Both the position numbers and the translations under genes were made by a program. DNA of 58,730 nt, taken from JBDTVS01 sp040007095 (lineage in GTDB: Bacteria > Acidobacteriota > Vicinamibacteria > Vicinamibacterales > CAVVIG01). Location: positions 1 to 58,730 of the forward strand of contig JBDTVS010000075.1 in NCBI GenBank assembly GCA_040007095.1. Direction: 5' to 3'. Below the pieces are notes generated by a model that ran no database searches, was not told the DNA's origin, and was given only the letters and a program-made list of their open reading frames with translations. The first letter of the stretch is position 1. The number at the start of each line of letters is the position of its first letter. Positions 1-9,600 of this stretch are shown here, one piece after another.

Positions 1-710
1 AGGTGATGGGCCGCAATATCTTCGAGGTCGCGGTGGCGGAGCCGCTGTCCTCACCATTGGTCGCGATGCTGGACGTGCAATATCGCATGCATCCTCTGAT
101 CGGCGAACTGGTCTCCGATCTGTTCTATGCCGGCCGGCTGAGACACGGCGGCGATCCGGCGATTCACGAACGTATCGCGGCCCGCGAGCCCCACGGCGGG
201 GCACCGCTGGTCGTGCTGGATACCGCCGGTCGCACGAGGTGCCAGCCAGGCGCCGGGGGGCAATCTCGGCTCAACGTCACCACGGTCGATCTGTGCGTCG
301 ACCTCGCCATTCGCGCAATGCGGGCGGGCGCAGAGTCGGTGGCCATCATCACGCCGTATGTCGAGCAAGCCCGCGCCATCAGGGCGCGACTCAAAGAACT
401 GGCCGGCGATCGAGGAGATGTGCGACAGATCGAGTGCAGCACCGTGCACCGGTTCCAGGGACAGGAGCGGGATGTCGTCATCCTGGACACCGTCGACGCA
501 GAGCCGATGAAGCCGGGCGTGCTCCTGAGCGAGCGCGGCGCCCATTCGGCGGCTCAAAATCTCATCAATGTGGCGATCTCGCGGGCGCGAGGGAAGCTCA
601 TCGTCGTCGCCGACGTGCGGTATTTCGAACAACGCGCGGCAGGCAGCGTGGTGACGAAAATGATCGTACGTGCCCTTGCGGTTGGTCGCCGCGAGATCCT
701 ACGGAAGTAG
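1..710 (+). CDS. SF1 (Upf1/DNA2-like) helicase, C-terminal part
   Basis: Partial gene: the reading frame is open at the left edge, so the ATP-binding half lies upstream. The visible 235 residues form the second RecA-like domain of a superfamily 1 helicase of the Upf1/DNA2/AAA_12 type. Landmarks are VQYRMHP near residue 27, the motif V stretch VHRFQGQERDVVILDT around residue 150 and the motif VI stretch NVAISRARGK around residue 190, which supplies the arginine finger. The apparent ATG and GTG at the edge sit inside the domain and are not the real start. Such helicases unwind DNA or RNA 5' to 3'; the role of this one cannot be told from a fragment. Confidence 0.9.
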   Translation, partial: VMGRNIFEVAVAEPLSSPLVAMLDVQYRMHPLIGELVSDLFYAGRLRHGGDPAIHERIAAREPHGGAPLVVLDTAGRTRCQPGAGGQSRLNVTTVDLCVDLAIRAMRAGAESVAIITPYVEQARAIRARLKELAGDRGDVRQIECSTVHRFQGQERDVVILDTVDAEPMKPGVLLSERGAHSAAQNLINVAISRARGKLIVVADVRYFEQRAAGSVVTKMIVRALAVGRREILRK

Positions 711-759
711 AATCCGGTCAGCCGCATATGCGTCGTTGCCAACGTCCTGAGGGCCCAAT

Positions 760-1551
760 ATGAAGAACGCCATTCGCCTGATCGTCGCGTGCCTCGTTGT
801 CGTGACGATGCTCACGCAGGCCCGCGCCGTCGAGGGTGCCGACATCAAAGTGTTCTGCTCGAACGGACTCAGGGAGGTCGTAGTTGCTCTTGTGCCGAAG
901 TTCGAGCAGATGACCGGTCACAAGGTCGTGCTGTTGTTCGAGCCGTCGACCCGGCTCAAGACACGGATCGACGCCGGTGAGCCCTTCGATGTCGCCGTGC
1001 TGACCACCGCGTTGGTGGATGAAGAGGTGAAGGCGGGCAAGCTCGGCTCCGACTCGCGGACGCTGATTGCGCGCTCGGGACTGGGGCTCTCGATCCGGGC
1101 CGGCTCGAAGAAGCCTGAGATTGGAACGGTGGACGCCTTCAAGCGCACGCTGCTTGGCGCGAAGTCGATTGGCATCGCGACGCAGGGCGCCAGCGCCGCG
1201 CCTTTCGAGGCGCTGGTCGCGAGGCTCGGCGTCACAGCCCAACTGACGCCGAAGTACACCTTACGTGACACCGCGGCACAGGTCGGTGAAGACGTGGCGA
1301 CCGGACGGGTGGAGATCGGCGTCGCGCCGGTCAGCGAAATTCTGCCGGTGAAGGGCGTCGATCTCATCGGCGCATTTCCCGCCGAGATTCAGAGTTGGGT
1401 TGAGATGACCGCAAGCGTTGCTGTCGGTGCCAGGGAGAAGGGGGGCGCGAGGGATCTCATCGCGTTCCTGACATCGCGGGCCAACGTCGCGGTCATCACG
1501 TCGAAAGGGATGGAGCCTGCCACCGCGAAGGCGCCCGGTGCCAGGCCATAG
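760..1551 (+). CDS. ModA-like periplasmic substrate-binding protein
   Basis: A 263-residue secreted protein with a clear signal peptide (about residues 1-24, ending near AVEGA). It then resembles the molybdate-binding family: the IKVFCSNGLREVV start, FEPSTRLKTRIDAGEPFDVAVLT near residue 65 and a central GIATQGASAAP loop. Proteins of this kind bind an oxyanion or small ligand for an ABC importer. No permease or ATPase gene is adjacent, and several solo ModA-like proteins in soil bacteria have no known ligand, so molybdate is only one option. A GAGGG about seven bases before the ATG supports the start. It follows the helicase after 49 bases on the same strand. Confidence 0.85.
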   Translation: MKNAIRLIVACLVVVTMLTQARAVEGADIKVFCSNGLREVVVALVPKFEQMTGHKVVLLFEPSTRLKTRIDAGEPFDVAVLTTALVDEEVKAGKLGSDSRTLIARSGLGLSIRAGSKKPEIGTVDAFKRTLLGAKSIGIATQGASAAPFEALVARLGVTAQLTPKYTLRDTAAQVGEDVATGRVEIGVAPVSEILPVKGVDLIGAFPAEIQSWVEMTASVAVGAREKGGARDLIAFLTSRANVAVITSKGMEPATAKAPGARP

Positions 1552-1625
1552 AGGCTGAACGAAAACGACGAGGAGCGTGCGCCGCAATCTGGTCGGGATG
1601 GCAGCGATGACCACGAGGCGAGCAG

Positions 1626-2495
1626 ATGGATGAATTGGACGATTTTGAGCTTGAAGACCCGCCGGAGTTTGAGCTCGGAAACCCGCCGGATGAGCCGCCG
1701 CCGCCAGCACAGCCGACGCGTCCGATCGGCTTGTGGATCATCGTTGGCCTGTTTGTCGCCGCGGCCGGCGCCGCCATCTATGTCGCGTTAGGAATGCGGC
1801 CGCGTCCGACGCCGGCAGCGACATCGGCACCCACGGCCGCCGCAAAGGAAGCTCCGCGGGCACTCGGCGGGGAGGCCGAGCCAATCACGATCCCGCCACT
1901 CGATGCGAGTGACGCCCTGGTCAGAACGCTCGTTCGGGCACTATCCGAGAGCCCAGCGGTTGCAGCCTGGCTCACTACGGACGGCCTCATCAGGAACTTC
2001 ACCGTCGTTGTCACGAACATCGCCGACGGTGCCACGCCCGCAAAGCAATTGAAAGCGCTGCGCCCGTCGTCAGGCTTTCGGGTCGTCGAGCGGAGCGGGA
2101 ATCTTTACCTGGACCCGCGAACCTACGATCGATACACGGTGATCGCGGATGCGATCGCGTCTATCGATCCGGCTGGGGCCGCCAGGCTCTATGCGACCCT
2201 CAAGCCACGCATCGAGGAGGCGCATCGGGAGCTGGGCTCTCCCGACCAGTCGTTCGACCGAACGGTTGAACGCGCAATCGTTGCGCTCCTTGACACGCCG
2301 ATCCTTGACGGACCAGTCCGGCTCGTGCCGAAAGGAATCGGCTACGCGTTTGCCGATGAACGCGTTGAACACTTGACGGGTGCCCAGAGACTCCTATTAC
2401 GCACCGGTCCGCGCAACACTCGCATCATCAAGGGAAGGCTTCGGGACATTGGCATAGCCCTCGGGATAGCGCCGGGACAGCTGCCTGTCCGCTGA
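1626..2495 (+). CDS. DUF3014 membrane-anchored protein
   Basis: A 289-residue protein. It has an acidic, proline-rich cytoplasmic N-terminus, a single membrane helix at about residues 38-58 (LWIIVGLFVAAAGAAIYVAL), a low-complexity Ala/Pro/Thr linker, and a conserved C-terminal domain from about residue 95. That domain matches the DUF3014 family in layout (VRTLVRALSESPAVAAWL near its start, YDRYTVIADAIASID in the middle, QRLLLRTGPRNTRIIKGRL near the end). The family has no known function and is probably periplasmic. The stop codon abuts a 12-bp tandem duplication. The start is inferred from codon position only. Confidence 0.75.
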   Translation: MDELDDFELEDPPEFELGNPPDEPPPPAQPTRPIGLWIIVGLFVAAAGAAIYVALGMRPRPTPAATSAPTAAAKEAPRALGGEAEPITIPPLDASDALVRTLVRALSESPAVAAWLTTDGLIRNFTVVVTNIADGATPAKQLKALRPSSGFRVVERSGNLYLDPRTYDRYTVIADAIASIDPAGAARLYATLKPRIEEAHRELGSPDQSFDRTVERAIVALLDTPILDGPVRLVPKGIGYAFADERVEHLTGAQRLLLRTGPRNTRIIKGRLRDIGIALGIAPGQLPVR

Positions 2496-2518
2496 CTCGG
2501 CGGATAACTCGGCGGATA
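2495..2518. repeat. 12-bp tandem duplication at a stop codon
   Basis: Two perfect copies of actcggcggata stand head to tail, starting on the last base of the TGA of the DUF3014 gene. A following act begins a third copy. It fills most of the short gap between this gene and the convergent amidohydrolase. Confidence 0.9.
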
Positions 2519-2549
2519 ACTGTCTTCGCCAGAATCATGCCGGCTGCGT

Positions 2550-4106
2550 CTACTTCGCTGTGCTGAAGACCACTCGCCCGCCAACCATTGTCAGCGTCGG
2601 CCTGATGTGTTTGATCTCGGCTACGGGCACGGTCATGTAATCGCGGTCGAGCACCACGAGGTCGGCCTGTTTGCCGATGTCGAGCGAACCGAGCGCGTTC
2701 TCCTGAAAAAAGAGATACGCGTTCGAGCGCGTATGCGCGATCAGCGCTTCCTCGCGAGTCAGTGTCTCGTCGAGCACGCGGTTGCCGCCCACGTCGAGAC
2801 CGCTGACGACCCAGCCGAGCGTCACGAACGGACTGTAGTGCGAGACAATCGTCGCATCCGTGCCGAGGCCGAACACGATGCCGCTGTCGGCGATTTTTCT
2901 GAGCGGCATGTGAGCGCCGGCCTGCATCGCGGCGCCGTGAACGCCGAGCGTCATGCCCAGCGCTTTCGCGCGCGCGATGTTGTTTGGCGAGATGTCGTAC
3001 ACGTGGCCCATCGTCCAGCGCAGGCGATCGATGCGCTGGGTCTTGTTCACCTGCTCCAGCGTGTCGAGCAGATCGGTCACAGCGTTGTTGTTGATCACGT
3101 GCTGGTGGACGTGCCAGCCGGCCCGCGCGGCCGCGGTCGCGAGCTTGCCGTACTCGCTCATGATCTCGGCGGGCCAGGGGTCCTTCCTCGGCGCCAGATC
3201 GAAGAACGGCCCGTAGAGCACCTCGCCGAGACCGAAGATACCGAACTGGCCGTCGAACTGGTTCGGGCGGCTGCGCTCGATCAGCGCAGCGGCCCTGGTC
3301 GCCGCCGCCGGGTCTGTCGCATTGAACGGCAACGTCTCCCAGAGTCGAAGCGGCAACGGCCCTTTCGCCGCACGCGCGTTCAAGAAATCCGATTGGCCCA
3401 GGCTGTAGACGCCCGTGAGTCCGGTCGAATTGAGCACGCGCATGAAATCCGTGAGGTTCTGCTCGCGCTGTGCGGGTGAGGTCGGCGGCATCGCGTCGTA
3501 CAGCGTATAGGGCGGCTGGAACGACACAAGGCCGGTCGCGTTACGGCGCGCGCCATCGGCCGGGTTCAGCCCGACGGCTTTGAGCGCCAGGCTGTTGGCG
3601 TAGACGACGCTATAGCCCTCCTGCACGAAGAGCGGATTCTTCGGCGCCACGCCGTCGAGCTCCGCGAGCGTGAACCCGCCGGGCGCGTCGGCGAACTGCC
3701 GTGGCGTCCAGCCGCCCTGGACCATGATCCACCCGCCGGCCGGCATGCTGGCGGCCTTGGCAGCGAGGATCGCGAGCGCTTCGCGGCGCGAACCGACGGC
3801 TTCGAAGCGGGCCTGTTCGTGCCAGGTGTCGACACCGCGCGTGAAGTGAAAGTGGTTGTCGATGAGGCCCGGGATGACGGTCGCGCCGGCGACGTCGATG
3901 ACCTTCGTGTTGGGGCCCGCATAGCGCGCCACCTCCGCGCTCGTGCCGCGCGCGACGATCCGACCGTCGTTGATCGCCAGCGCTTCGACAACGCGAAAGT
4001 CCGCGTCGACGGTCAGGATCTTGCCGTTCGTGACGACGGTGTCGACGTTCTGCTGCGCGAGTGACGTGATGGTCGTGAGTGCGGCGAGGATGCCGATGGA
4101 AACCAC
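2550..4106 (-). CDS. Secreted amidohydrolase (YtcJ-like, amidohydrolase 3 family)
   Basis: About 518 residues from a GTG start at 4106. The frame is open far upstream, but only because it overlaps the previous gene; the GTG gives a plausible signal sequence (VSIGILAALTTITSLAQQ) just before the family start VDTVVTNGKILTVDADF. Metal-ligand landmarks are IDNHFHF near residue 75 and, in the C-terminal third, a histidine-rich GMTLGVHGAAMQAG stretch and the GLGTDATIVS aspartate loop. The C-terminus has the usual IGKQADLVVLDRD of dihydroorotase-like hydrolases. The substrate is unknown; the family hydrolyses amide or cyclic C-N bonds. It is last in a three-gene minus-strand set with a haem/copper protein. 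No strong ribosome site precedes the GTG, so the start is uncertain. Confidence 0.85.
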   Translation of the reverse strand: MVSIGILAALTTITSLAQQNVDTVVTNGKILTVDADFRVVEALAINDGRIVARGTSAEVARYAGPNTKVIDVAGATVIPGLIDNHFHFTRGVDTWHEQARFEAVGSRREALAILAAKAASMPAGGWIMVQGGWTPRQFADAPGGFTLAELDGVAPKNPLFVQEGYSVVYANSLALKAVGLNPADGARRNATGLVSFQPPYTLYDAMPPTSPAQREQNLTDFMRVLNSTGLTGVYSLGQSDFLNARAAKGPLPLRLWETLPFNATDPAAATRAAALIERSRPNQFDGQFGIFGLGEVLYGPFFDLAPRKDPWPAEIMSEYGKLATAAARAGWHVHQHVINNNAVTDLLDTLEQVNKTQRIDRLRWTMGHVYDISPNNIARAKALGMTLGVHGAAMQAGAHMPLRKIADSGIVFGLGTDATIVSHYSPFVTLGWVVSGLDVGGNRVLDETLTREEALIAHTRSNAYLFFQENALGSLDIGKQADLVVLDRDYMTVPVAEIKHIRPTLTMVGGRVVFSTAK

Positions 4107-4195
4107 CAGGCGCTCGAGCTTCGCGCCCAGGCCGTTCAGCCGCCTGCGGATTACCGCGCCAGTTCCAGGCCCTGCAACGTCTCGGTCCAGGACCG

Positions 4196-5095
4196 TCAAG
4201 GGTTCCGCTGCCCTGCTGGTCCGGCCGTGACCGTGACGACCACGACGGCTCGTTGCGAAAGTTGTCCATCGTTGGCAGTCGCGATCAGTGTGTAGATGCC
4301 TGGCGCGGCGAAGCGCGCCTTCGTCGTCGCCGCCCCGTTGGCGACGGGGATTCCACCCGCTGGCTCGAACGTCGCTTTCGCCGGTCCACCGTACTGAAAC
4401 CACGACACTGTCAGACCGCGCGGACGGGCACCGGTGACGGAGTTCGTCTGCCGTACAATCGTCCCGCCTCTTGTCACCGCCGTCGCCGTCGATCGGGGCG
4501 GCGTCCGCGGCTTCGGCAGCCCATCGTCGGTAACGGTTGCGGTCAATGTCAGCGGGGTCGCCACGGGCACCTGCGAAACCGGCGCCACGGCAATGGTCGG
4601 CGGCTGGTTCGGATCCTCGTCGCCGAACGGCACGGCGTTGCCGCCGCTCATGATGATGTGCTCGTTGATCTCCTGGACGGGGAGCAGATCCCCGTAAGCC
4701 TTTTCCGTGCGGCCGTTCGCGGTCAGCGTCCACGTCAGCACGTTCTGTCCCCAGTCCTTCGGCACGCGGACCCTGAAGATCCGCGCTTGCCGGCGCGGAA
4801 GAAAGTAGGTCGGCTGTCCGCGGTCGGAACTGCCAGGTTCGATCATATTGCCGGGTCCGATCGGAATCGTCAGTTCTTCCTTGTAATTTCGATTGAAGTA
4901 TCCGAATACCAGGTCGAAGGTACCGTCGGGGTTTCGAATCCAGCCCTCGTACACCGGCACGACGGCCTGACCGGAGTCGAATTTCGTTTGGGAGACCTGC
5001 GTCGGCAGCTGTGGCGCCTGGCCGCGCGCGTGCACGACGCCAAGCAACACGCAAACGCCGACCGCACACATGCGCGAACGAAGAGACGTCGTCAT
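4196..5095 (-). CDS. Secreted hypothetical protein with Ig-like region
   Basis: A 299-residue protein with a signal peptide (SRMCAVGVCVLLGVVHARG). The mature part has YEGWIRNPDGTFDLVFGYFNRN around residue 50, PIGPGNMIEPGSSDRGQPTYF near 80, then an Ig/cadherin-like stretch near 170-290 (PPTIAVAPVSQVPVATPLTLTATVTD). The first half resembles proteins often found beside cytochrome/copper-monooxygenase genes in Acidobacteriota, but I do not know a function. The start ATG lies one base after the stop of the upstream gene, so the two are probably translationally coupled and co-expressed. Confidence 0.75.
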   Translation of the reverse strand: MTTSLRSRMCAVGVCVLLGVVHARGQAPQLPTQVSQTKFDSGQAVVPVYEGWIRNPDGTFDLVFGYFNRNYKEELTIPIGPGNMIEPGSSDRGQPTYFLPRRQARIFRVRVPKDWGQNVLTWTLTANGRTEKAYGDLLPVQEINEHIIMSGGNAVPFGDEDPNQPPTIAVAPVSQVPVATPLTLTATVTDDGLPKPRTPPRSTATAVTRGGTIVRQTNSVTGARPRGLTVSWFQYGGPAKATFEPAGGIPVANGAATTKARFAAPGIYTLIATANDGQLSQRAVVVVTVTAGPAGQRNP

Positions 5096-5096
5096 C

Positions 5097-6440
5097 TCAG
5101 GGACCGGACTTCGTCTTTCGTGACGCGACGCGCCGTTGGAAGTCGGCTTCGTCGAGATAGGTCAGGCTGACCCAGGCGAAAGCCATCTCGTCGATCGTTC
5201 GCTGTCCGCTGCCGACCCAGTTCTTGGGATTCGGGTTGTACTTGTTGGCGGCCGTGTTGTCGTGCCACGAGGTGATGTGAATGATCGTGCCTGCCGGCAG
5301 CAACGGCGCGGCCTCGTCGGTGTAGGGATAGGTGATGTGCCATCCGAACTGATAGTTGCTCACGCAACTGAGCGTCTCCGTGCGAGCGGGGCCCGGACGA
5401 GCCGAATCGGCGCGCACGTCCGGATAAATGGCCTCCATGCACTGAGCCTTGCCGCGGTTGTGCATGTGAGGCTGGAACGCCGCGATCAGAGCCGGCTTCG
5501 GGAGCCGGAAGTAGCCATCGCTACGCGTGACCTCGCCAGCTGGAAGGTCGAGGTCGGCCACATCGCCCATGTGCTGAGTGAAGGCGATGTACTTCGGCAC
5601 CACGCCCTTGGGCATCAGCTTCAACCCGACCGACGCTTGCACGTCGGTAGCCTGGCCGTATGGATGCAGGTGCAGGTTGAAATTGATCTTCGATCCGGCT
5701 TTGATCAGGCGGCCCGAGTCGCGCGGGAAGACGTCGCCGTTTTTCCCCAGCGCGTACTCATTGAAGAACAAGCCGATCGGATCGTCGTCATCTTCGATCA
5801 GGTTCGTCGTGATGTGGTGCGCAACCCGGAACGCCTCGGCGTCGGGCTTGGTTTCCACGGCCATGACGTACATGTCTTCCTTGAACCCTGGATCGACCAG
5901 AACATCGATGAACTCATCTGGTCCGTTGGCTGGCAGCTTGAACGGTTTCGGCATCCGGATGATGATGTCCGGCTTCCCGATGTGCCACTGGTCGAGGTCG
6001 CTGAACTGGCGCGGCGGCGGCATGTCCGCCGGATCCCCCATCGGAGCGCCCGCGTCGACCCACGTGGTGATCGTACCGATCTCGGCGTCGCTCAGAGACG
6101 GATCTCCTTTGAATTCGGTGATCCCGACATGGCGGTCGATGTACCACGGCGGCATCTCGCGACTGGCGACTTTCACTTTGATCGAGCGCGCCCACGGCCG
6201 CGCCTGTTCGTAGGTCAACAGCGACATGGGTGCGATGGCGCCCGGACGATGGCAGTTCTGACACGAGCGCTGCAGGATGGGTGCGACGTCCTTGGTAAAC
6301 GTCACCGGGCGCGAGCGCGTGGCGTTGGGAGGATCCTGGAGCGCTGCGGCGGAAAGTGAGAGCGATGCCGCCCACCCAGCGAGCGAGATCGCCACGGCAA
6401 TGCGCCTGCCGTATCGACCGAGGAGACGTCTGCGAGTCAT
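5097..6440 (-). CDS. Cytochrome c / copper type II monooxygenase-like protein
   Basis: About 447 residues from ATG 6440, chosen because GGAGG lies five bases upstream; a longer frame to 6479 lacks this. A signal region (RIAVAISLAGWAASLSLSAAA) is followed by a cytochrome c domain with one CQNCH haem site and VASREMPPWY. The rest resembles the two-domain copper type II ascorbate-dependent monooxygenase fold (PHM/DBM-like), with putative copper ligands in VAHHITTNL, FNLHLHPYG and FQPHMHNRG. The predicted location is periplasmic. Together these suggest electron transfer from haem to copper, but the substrate is unknown. It heads the set with the secreted protein and amidohydrolase. The family assignment is good; catalytic activity is inferred. 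Confidence 0.82.
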   Translation of the reverse strand: MTRRRLLGRYGRRIAVAISLAGWAASLSLSAAALQDPPNATRSRPVTFTKDVAPILQRSCQNCHRPGAIAPMSLLTYEQARPWARSIKVKVASREMPPWYIDRHVGITEFKGDPSLSDAEIGTITTWVDAGAPMGDPADMPPPRQFSDLDQWHIGKPDIIIRMPKPFKLPANGPDEFIDVLVDPGFKEDMYVMAVETKPDAEAFRVAHHITTNLIEDDDDPIGLFFNEYALGKNGDVFPRDSGRLIKAGSKINFNLHLHPYGQATDVQASVGLKLMPKGVVPKYIAFTQHMGDVADLDLPAGEVTRSDGYFRLPKPALIAAFQPHMHNRGKAQCMEAIYPDVRADSARPGPARTETLSCVSNYQFGWHITYPYTDEAAPLLPAGTIIHITSWHDNTAANKYNPNPKNWVGSGQRTIDEMAFAWVSLTYLDEADFQRRVASRKTKSGP

Positions 6441-6584
6441 CCTGACCTCCCAGATATCTTCTAAAGCCGCAGTCCTCACGATAAGGAAGGGTTCGGCCGG
6501 GCTCTAGAAGGTGTCTTAGCTGCGACCGCCGCGTCGAAACGACCGGGCCGGGGACATTCTCAGACCATTCGTCGCCGTTGTCAA

Positions 6585-6610
6585 CGAGCTACTGTCTCGA
6601 GCTACTGTCT
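6585..6610. repeat. 13-bp tandem duplication at a stop codon
   Basis: Two perfect copies of cgagctactgtct (6585-6597, 6598-6610) are followed by cgag of a third. The TAG stop of the NRPS-like gene (6602-6604, minus strand) lies in one copy, so each copy carries the stop triplet. Confidence 0.9.
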
Positions 6611-9600
6611 CGAGCCTCTGCCTGCCAAGAGTCGATCTGCCGAGCCTGCTAAGGCGACATCCTGCGACTGGTCGAGGAACGTCTTCCGCTGCGTGCGGGA
6701 TCGCGCCCGGAGCAGGCTTGTCTTCAACTTCTCCGCCCAGACCCGCACGTGCGGTTCCTTGAGAATGTCGGTGTGATTGACGAGAGGAATTTCGTGAACC
6801 TCGACACCTTCGCAAGCCAGTCCATCCCAATGCGAAGGAGCGTTGTCGCGTGTTGCTTGCACAAACAGCGTCACCGCGCCCGAAAGCGGCCGCAGCGTGT
6901 ACGCGCAGCGCGCCCTGCGGTACACGCGAAGGATGTAGAAGCTCCGTAGCGACGCGGGGATGGCCACACCGAGCCTGACACAGAGCGCGCAGACCGCGCT
7001 CCGCAGCAGCACTCTCGCGGGGAACGTCATCTTCGCCGTCCATCGCACCGTCAGGTTCCGAGCTTTCGTCCATAGGTACGCGACCTGCTGCCTCCGCTCG
7101 AGAGTCCTCATCTGCTCGAAGTGGCGACCGAACTCTTCGCGGATTCGGGCAGCAGTGCCCGATTGCGCGATGACCGGCATTTCTTGTGGCGACGATGACT
7201 TGGAGGTCTTCAGGAGGCCGGGTTCAAGCGCAACCAACAATGCCACTTCCTGCCCCTGCTCGTTCAGCTGCCGGGCGATTTCGAATCCTATCAACCCTCC
7301 AAAGCAGTAACCCCCGAGGAAATACGGTCCATCCGGCTGCACCGTCTGCATTTCCTGGAGATAGTGGGAGGCCATGGCTTCGACAGTCGTGTACCGCGCG
7401 GGGCTGCCGTCTTCGCTCTGGTGGGCAAGTCCGTACAGCGGTTGGTCAGAGTCCAGGTATCGGGGCAAGAAGACATCGCTCACTTCGCCATGAATCCAGA
7501 AGAACGGCGGCTTGGCACCGTGCGGCTGAATCGCCACGAGAGAGGACAAGGACACGGATAAGCGATCGTCGGCGAGGGCAATCGCCAACTCTTCGATGGT
7601 GGGCGCCTGATGCAGTATCGCCAGCGGCAACTTCCTGCCGAAACTCTTGGACAGGTGGCTCAGCAGATGCAACGCCGATAGCGAATGGCCTCCCAGATCA
7701 AAAAAATTGTCGGTGACGCCGATGGCGCCGCCGGGAAGCACGGCCTGCCACATGCCGACCAGTTGTTTCTCGAGGTCGTTTCGCGCGGCGACAAAGGGAC
7801 GATCCAGTTCCGGCCTCGCGTTGTCGGGGGCGGGAAGAGCCCCGCGGTCGATCTTGCCGGACGACAGTCGTGGCAGCGACGCCATCACGACGAAGGCCGA
7901 CGGAATCATGTACTCGGGTATCTTGCCGCCCAGAAACGCTCGCAGGACGGTACTCGTCGGCGCCTGTCCATCCCGCGGAATGACATAGGCCACCAGTCGC
8001 CGCGTGTGGGACTCATCGTCCTTGGCCACGACGATGGCTTCCTTCAGCGCCGGATGCTGATTGAGCGCCGCGACGATCTCTCCTGGCTCGATTCGCATGC
8101 CTCGAATCTTCACCTGATCATCGGCCCGGCCAAGAAACTGCATGTCGCCGCTCGGCAGGAAACGCGCCAGATCACCGGTTTTGTACATCCGACACGCCGC
8201 GTCCTGTCCGAAGGGATCCGGCACGAACTTCTCGGTCGTGGAGGCGGGAAGGTTCAGATACCCACGACCGACCGTCGGGCCGCCGACACAGATCTCACCA
8301 ATCACGCCGATGGGGACCACACAATGACGATCGTCCAACACGTCGATTCGCACGCCCGCGATCGGCGCGCCGATTCCGACCATCTGGTCGCCGGGTCGAT
8401 CAAGCGAGGCAATCGGCAACGTCGCCACAATGCCGGTCGTTTCGGTCTGGCCGTACATGTTGATCATCTGCGACAGATGACCGAGGCCGACCCGCCATTT
8501 TCCTGGAAGATCCGGTGGCAACGGTTCGCTCGCCGACAGCACCAGCCGCAGCTCGTTGTCGAGAAGGCGCGCCCTGGTCCGGCTGTCGATCTCCGTCAGT
8601 GCATCGATACAGGCGCGCCAATACGAAGGCACGATGTCGAGAATCGTGACGCGCTGAGCTCTGATCGTTTCGAACAGCGACAACGGCTCGCGCACTTCCT
8701 CGGCCGACGCAATCACCACGGCCGCACCGCAAGTCAACGGCGCGAGCAACTGCCGGACGGACGATGAGAATGCAATGGTCGCCGTGTGCAGGTAGGTATC
8801 CTGTGCGTTGACCGCGAGGGAGCCGTGCAGCGCACCGAGGTAGTGACTCACGTTGCCATGGCTCAGCATCACGCCTTTCGGCTGACCGGTCGAGCCCGAC
8901 GTGTACATGACATAGGCGAGATCCGCTGGACCGCTGAGGTTTTCTGGATCCGACGCATCGAAGCACGCCATCGCACTCCAGTCATCGTCCAGCAAGACAG
9001 TGGTCACGTCATGGCCCGCGATCCCTGCCGCCAGTGATGTCTCTGTGATGAGGAACTTCACCCCGGCGTCTTCGAGCACTCGTTGCTTCCTGCGGGTGGG
9101 ATGCGTCGGATCCGTCGGAACCCATGCTCCGCCTGCCTTCAGGATGCCCAGAATCCCGACGGGCATGTTCAGGTTGCGCCCGACACACATCGCAACGAGC
9201 GTCCCAACCCCCACCCCGAGTGCCCGCAGACGGTGCGCGAGCTGGTTGGCACGCGCGTTCAGTTCGCCGTAGGTGAGCGACTGAGTGCCGGAGACGACGG
9301 CCAGTTCACGAGGAATGCGCGCTGCGTGCTTCTCGAACAGTTGATGGATGCAATCGCCCTCGATGTCGGCCGGCACCGCTCGCCGCGTCTCCTCGCTTCG
9401 GGCCCGCCTGACTGCGGCTGCACAATCCGCTGTCGTGCCGCTCCACCCCGTGCCGCTCCACCCGGCGGGAATGGCATCACCGCTCGGCCACATGGCGTAT
9501 TGTCCGGCGGCATTCACCACGACGGCGTACGCGGCGTCGTCTCGTGTCGGTTCGTCTTGAGGACGACCTGCGGCCTCGGAGGGCGATTCTCCAGCACCGC

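Noticed and set aside
2607..3479. Long plus-strand frame opposite the amidohydrolase gene
   Set aside because: It mirrors codon positions of a clearly homologous minus-strand gene, has an Arg/His/Val-rich product with no family motif, and is typical of GC-rich antisense shadows. The same applies to 5136-6359, 13540-14886 and 17741-18886.
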